Shown here piece after piece: positions 60,671-64,000 of a DNA stretch of 64,000 nt. The notes under the pieces were generated by a model. The model saw nothing but the letters and a program-made list of their open reading frames with translations, was not told where the DNA came from and did not search any database. This stretch comes from Candidatus Rifleibacteriota bacterium. Lineage in GTDB: Bacteria > Muiribacteriota > Ozemobacteria > Ozemobacterales > Ozemobacteraceae. Numbering within the stretch: position 1 is the stretch's first letter; each line of letters starts with the position of its first letter. The stretch spans positions 22,010 through 86,009 of the forward strand of contig CAJOND010000002.1 of NCBI GenBank assembly GCA_905236675.1, read 5' to 3'. A program made the position numbers and the translations under genes.

Positions 60671-61813
60671 TTATTCGTATTTATGTTCAATTTTAACAAG
60701 AACTCTAATACTAGAAAAAAGTGGAACAGCCTGTTTACCACCAGAATAAAGATCTTGAATGAAACCCTTTGTAATACTAACATCTGAAAATGTAAGATAA
60801 TATTTTAATCTTGCAGTATCAAATGTTATTGAACTTTCTTCCATTCCATCTGATGCAGAAAATAAATAATCATGTTTTTCAGAACCTTTACCAAGAACAA
60901 TAGAAAACCATTCAAAACGATTTGCCGGAATTCCATCTCTTTCATTGAAAGCTCTTAAAGAAAATCCTCCTGCTTCTACGTCCCTAGCTATAGAACCAGT
61001 ATTGCTAAATTCAAAAGTATCTTGAAATATAACGACATTTTCTGCTGTGGTAACTTCAGAAACAGCATCATGGGGTTTTACAGTTTCCAAATACGAGACT
61101 TTTTTAGAACTAAAATTATCTAATTTTAATTCAGCCTGACTAGCCTCATTTGAATCTGGGTAAATAATAACAATTTGCTGAAGAGTTTCAATTGACTTTT
61201 CTATGTCTCCACGAAGTTCAAGCATAGTTGCCAGTTTTAAAAGCCTGTCCGGCTCTTTGTCTTTAGTTTCAGACAAATAAGTCAGATACTTTACAGCATC
61301 TTCAATAAGACCATGTTCGTCTTTTTCCATTAAGGTAGGCATTAAACGGAGACTAGCCAAATAATCATCTATAGCTGCTCTAATGTTCCTTTTTTTATAA
61401 TATTCCATCGCGGAATTAAAAAGCCTTGTTGCCTCTTCTGTTTGAGCCAGTTCAGGAAGATGTTCCAATTTCATAAAGGCTCTGCTTTGTAGTAAATCAG
61501 GTAAACTACCAGTTTTTAGAGCTAATTTATAGTGATAAGTTGCAAATTCAAATCGTCGTATACCTTCGAGACATTCGCCAATACGAAAATGCAGCTTAGC
61601 TACAATTTCACTGCTGGTAGTCATTCCTAAACCTTCATAATAAAAAACAAGGGCTTCTCTATAGTCGTTACGCCTAAAGAGCTCTTCTGCCCTCAGAAGA
61701 CACTTGTTAATAGTATATGGATGAGTGATATTGTCGTTGTTTTGTGCAAAAGAAATTTCTGAAAAGAATAAAGCAGAAATTAATAAAGCATTTAAGCAAA
61801 TCTTTTTATTCAT
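60671..61813 (-). CDS. Secreted TPR-repeat protein
   Basis: 380 residues. Signal peptide with cleavage after SFA (about 23). TPR-like helical pairs fill about 35-235 (LLRAEELFRRNDYREALVFYYEGL, FATYHYKLALKTG, ATMLELRGDIEKSIETLQQIVIIYPDSNEASQAELKL). The last 120 residues form a beta-rich domain (VVIFQDTFEFSNTGSIARDVEAGGFSLRAFNERDG) of unknown family. GGAGGTGC precedes the ATG. It heads a unit with the 41-residue membrane peptide; likely a periplasmic or outer-membrane-linked scaffold. Confidence 0.75.
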   Translation of the reverse strand: MNKKICLNALLISALFFSEISFAQNNDNITHPYTINKCLLRAEELFRRNDYREALVFYYEGLGMTTSSEIVAKLHFRIGECLEGIRRFEFATYHYKLALKTGSLPDLLQSRAFMKLEHLPELAQTEEATRLFNSAMEYYKKRNIRAAIDDYLASLRLMPTLMEKDEHGLIEDAVKYLTYLSETKDKEPDRLLKLATMLELRGDIEKSIETLQQIVIIYPDSNEASQAELKLDNFSSKKVSYLETVKPHDAVSEVTTAENVVIFQDTFEFSNTGSIARDVEAGGFSLRAFNERDGIPANRFEWFSIVLGKGSEKHDYLFSASDGMEESSITFDTARLKYYLTFSDVSITKGFIQDLYSGGKQAVPLFSSIRVLVKIEHKYE

Positions 61814-61959
61814 CTTGCACCTCCATATTATTATTAGGTTTTATTACTACTCCTAATTGTAATGGTTTTTATCAAAAGAAAAAGCTAGATTGTCACGCTG
61901 ACGAGCTTTTTAAATATTCAATTCATAATTACTTATTGCTCATTGCTAATTAGTAATTA

Positions 61960-63105
61960 TCAAAACCTACCTGTAAAATTATCTGGTACAACATAACGCA
62001 TAATAATATCGTTATTTTTTGTATTGGGAACAGTTTCAAGTAGCAAGTATCTCGTTTTTCCTTGTTCAATATCCTTGTGAATATCTTTAAGTAAAGGAAT
62101 TATGTTTAAATCACCATTTTGAAAAAGTCCAAGATTATAAAGATTATTTTTATTTGCATCTATATATGCGTAATATGCATCGTTATATCTAATTAAAACT
62201 TTTTCAGCATAAGGCAAATCTTTGTCGGCGAGACCTTTATTATAGTCTTTTTCTGCTTTAAGCATTTCTTTCAGGGATTTTTCGGTTTCTTCTCTTTTTG
62301 AAACCCATTTATCTAATCCCTGGATAAGCTGCTGAAACATTACTACTTTTATATATTCAGAGTTCTGGTTATAAACTTCAACAATATTGTCACATTCAAG
62401 AAGTGCTATACCTACATTATAAGCGAGACCTACTCCAAATTCCTTAGCTATCTTTTTGAATACTGGAGCAGAAATACCACCATTGCGTAAAAGAACTTTC
62501 ATGCCAGTTTTACTAGCTTCTTCACAAATAACTTTTAAAGATTTTTTAAATTGTTTTTCTGCCAGCGGATCTATAAATTGTCCAGGTTCAGATACGGGAA
62601 CAATGATGTTTTTAACTCCATATTTTGCCCCCATTTCTATAATTGGCAAACAATCTTCAACATTTAGCTGAGTATATATTTTATTCCCTTTAAGAGCTGT
62701 TGGAATAGATAAATAACAAGGTCTGAAATGAACTAATCTTTCAGGTCTTTGATATATTTTTCTTTTACCTCGAATCTTTTCATCTTCCTGTTTAGAAGAC
62801 GTAGAATTTGAATTAGGTAAAGGCGGAACCTTGTGTGACTTACCTATAAATTCTGGTAATGTCAAAATGGCTTCGATACCTAATTCTTGAGTTTTTTCGA
62901 GCATTTTTTCAAACGCTTCTTTGTCTTGCTTAAGTCCAGGATCGTTAACTCTTATATCAATAAAATTCAGTTTATCACGCCATTTAGCCAATGAGCCATT
63001 ACAACTCACAGAAATAGGTGGATCTAATGGATCTTGAGATGCACCTAGAGCTTGTTCTACATAACCGAGAAGAAAAGTTGATTCTGTATTATTCATAATA
63101 GTCAT
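61960..63105 (-). CDS. TIM-barrel protein, xylose isomerase-like
   Basis: 381 residues with AP-endonuclease-2/sugar-isomerase-like TIM-barrel features: KLNFIDIRVNDPGL, EKTQELGIEAILTLPEFIG, EMGAKYGVKNIIVPVSEPGQFID, EEASKTGMKVLLRNGG and FGVGLAYNVGIALLECDNIVEVYNQ. The metal-ligand pattern of true isomerases is not obvious: position E (usually a GxVxHAKD-type segment) is replaced, and an acidic helical C-terminal region (about 265-381) is added. Substrate unknown; it may be a non-catalytic relative. It overlaps no other gene; the upstream gap holds the opposing sigma-28-like promoter. Confidence 0.6.
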   Translation of the reverse strand: MTIMNNTESTFLLGYVEQALGASQDPLDPPISVSCNGSLAKWRDKLNFIDIRVNDPGLKQDKEAFEKMLEKTQELGIEAILTLPEFIGKSHKVPPLPNSNSTSSKQEDEKIRGKRKIYQRPERLVHFRPCYLSIPTALKGNKIYTQLNVEDCLPIIEMGAKYGVKNIIVPVSEPGQFIDPLAEKQFKKSLKVICEEASKTGMKVLLRNGGISAPVFKKIAKEFGVGLAYNVGIALLECDNIVEVYNQNSEYIKVVMFQQLIQGLDKWVSKREETEKSLKEMLKAEKDYNKGLADKDLPYAEKVLIRYNDAYYAYIDANKNNLYNLGLFQNGDLNIIPLLKDIHKDIEQGKTRYLLLETVPNTKNNDIIMRYVVPDNFTGRF

Positions 63106-63192
63106 AATCTAACACATTAAGCAGCTATTAGCAATACTATTGTTGTTTAATGTAATTTTAAAAGAGCTCTAAAAAAAATAATAAAAAAGTAC

Positions 63193-63220
63193 TAAAGTAT
63201 GACCAGAAAGTTTCCGATAT
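63193..63220 (+). promoter_or_regulatory. Sigma-28-like promoter for the 57-residue protein
   Basis: TAAAGTAT (63193-63200), 12 bp, TCCGATAT (63213-63220). Geometry is identical to the fliK and flgF-operon sites. Transcription would start near 63228, before the AAGGAGG ribosome binding site at 63247-63253. Confidence 0.72.
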
Positions 63221-63261
63221 GTATTAAAGAAAAGCGAAAAATAGGCAAGGAGGCACTTACA

Positions 63262-63435
63262 ATGCAATTAAACCAAGAAGAAGCTTACTACGTTCTTACC
63301 AATCTCGATGTTTTTGTTAGCAGATTCGAAAGAGCAACTCATAAAAAAGTTACTCCAGGTGCTTTACAGATAATTCATGAAATTCTTACTGAAGCATCAT
63401 TCCCAGAAGGAATAAAGTCTAAAAACCTCAACTAA
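63262..63435 (+). CDS. 57-residue protein behind a sigma-28-like promoter
   Basis: The ORF track begins at ATG 63199, which lies inside the -35/spacer region, so the real start is the in-frame ATG at 63262, eight bases after AAGGAGG. The 57 residues (MQLNQEEAYYVLTNLDVFV... ending FPEGIKSKNLN) are probably helical. Not FlgM by any motif I can see, and no family recognised. A strong ribosome binding site, a sigma-28-like promoter and a tight terminator together make it a convincing single-gene late-flagellar or chemotaxis unit. Confidence 0.7.
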   Translation: MQLNQEEAYYVLTNLDVFVSRFERATHKKVTPGALQIIHEILTEASFPEGIKSKNLN

Positions 63436-63440
63436 AATAA

Positions 63441-63466
63441 AAAAGAGGCATTAGCCTCTTTTTATT
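63441..63466 (+). terminator. Intrinsic terminator after the 57-residue protein
   Basis: AAAAGAGGC-ATTA-GCCTCTTTTT, six bases after the stop: a compact stem with a T-run. Confidence 0.95.
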
Positions 63467-64000
63467 TTAGGCAACTCTTAACTTTCACGCAATGCTTTGC
63501 ATTGCTCCCCCCTCAGTCACTACGTGACAGCTCCCCCGCAAGCAGGGGAGCTTCTTCGGAGAGACTTCTCAAGTAGAATCTTTAGGGAACATTCTCTCAA
63601 CTTTCAATTTTCCGTTCTCCGCTCTCTTCCTTCTTCCTTCTTCAATCTCCATTTTTGGTCTTATATCTCATTTCTCATTTCTTTCTACCCCATAAACGGG
63701 GTTTTCTCTAGTTAGGTCACCACTCCGGCTGCTTTCAGCAGCCACATCAGCGACTCGATAACATCCTGTTGCTCGCTTGCACGCCAACATCCTTGGTGGC
63801 TGTCCTCAAGGAAAGGCTTTAGGACATCCTCACTTCTCAGTTTTCACCAATCACTACATTACTCAGCTCTCCAGCTCTAAGAGGCTTCAGCCTCGACTGC
63901 TCTTGAAGTGTACCCAATGTCAAGGACATTTATATATAGGGGGGTATAAAAATTACTCCCCTTTGAAATAAAAAAAATAATAGCCCTCCTTTCTTTTATA
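63467..64000. other. Repeat-rich non-coding right edge
   Basis: 534 bp with no gene that I can support. It holds the palindromic repeat at 63489-63553, a pyrimidine-rich stretch related to the flgE-fliL inverted repeat (about 63595-63670), and a GC-richer stretch (63715-63930) with GGCTGC-TTTCA-GCAGCC, CCAA-CATCC-TTGG and TGTCCT/AGGACA stems. The small ORFs of the track here look like chance frames. Confidence 0.5.
63489..63553. repeat. Palindromic repeat, copy with GCAATGC-TTT-GCATTGC
   Basis: GCAATGC-TTT-GCATTGC, then TCCCCCCTCAGTCAC-TAC-GTGACAGC, then CTCCCC...GGGGAGCTTCT. It matches the flhB copy segment by segment and the 58298-58392 copy in layout. Confidence 0.8.

Noticed and set aside
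63497-63971. Two plus-strand ORFs of 72 and 64 residues at the right edge
   Set aside because: They run through palindromic repeats and pyrimidine-rich spacer, with no ribosome binding site or family resemblance.
1-64000. tRNA or rRNA genes, integrase, IS transposase or phage genes
   Set aside because: I looked through the intergenic regions and translated ORFs and saw none; small or degenerate tRNA-like sequences cannot be excluded without a covariance search.

Overview
This AT-rich window comes from a motile, diderm bacterium. FlgH (L-ring) and FlgA (P-ring assembly) imply an outer membrane, and a large lipoprotein and a secretin agree with that. The mix of a complete flagellar export/hook/switch set, SUMF1-like proteins, TerB and Tim44-like proteins, stand-alone prepilin-type proteins, a CHASE2-type cyclase and a DUF4912/GH57 pair resembles what I know of deep-branching lineages such as candidate phylum Riflebacteria. 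That assignment is inference only, and no marker gene here settles it.

Layout. 1-2348: lipid/ribosome housekeeping (3' part of rimO, pgsA, pgpA). 2444-11813: flhA, an FlhG-like pseudo-ATPase, flhG, flhF, cheA and a kinase-less HPt-P2-CheW protein. 11816-15797 (minus): DUF501-flgF-flgG-flgA-flgH behind a sigma-28-like promoter. 15863-33661: accessory block with a Tim44/TerB protein, MATE and EamA transporters, an orphan secretin, two tandem SUMF1-like proteins, two paralogous membrane proteins, a 1923-residue Ig-repeat/GLUG lipoprotein with a structured mRNA leader, and a second TerB protein. 33875-36543: preT-preA with promoter and terminator. 36582-50489: fliK-flgD-TIGR02530-flgE, then fliL-fliM-fliY-cheY-fliO-fliP-fliQ-fliR-flhB. 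50578-53164: two prepilin-like proteins, a small secreted protein and a membrane-anchored protein. 53431-61813 (minus): TPR protein, 41-residue membrane peptide, AT-hook-repeat protein, DUF4912, GH57 branching enzyme, CHASE2 cyclase. 61960-63466: TIM-barrel protein and a 57-residue protein behind another sigma-28-like promoter. The right edge is repeat-rich and non-coding.

How it fits together. FlhA, FlhB and FliOPQR form the export gate. FliM and FliY (with a CheC-like phosphatase domain) form the switch, with CheA and CheY as the signalling chain. FlhF and FlhG set flagellum position and number. The most unusual point is that the FlhF-activating DQAxxLR motif, normally at the N-terminus of FlhG, sits instead on a separate 267-residue protein that looks like a MinD/FlhG fold without a Walker A. 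Four sites with the same architecture (TAAA-N16-nnCGAT) tie the flgF operon, fliK, a secreted 160-residue protein and a 57-residue orphan protein into one probable sigma-28 regulon. A family of small palindromic repeats with TTT-loop hairpins is scattered through the window, and one copy is translated in frame inside flhB.
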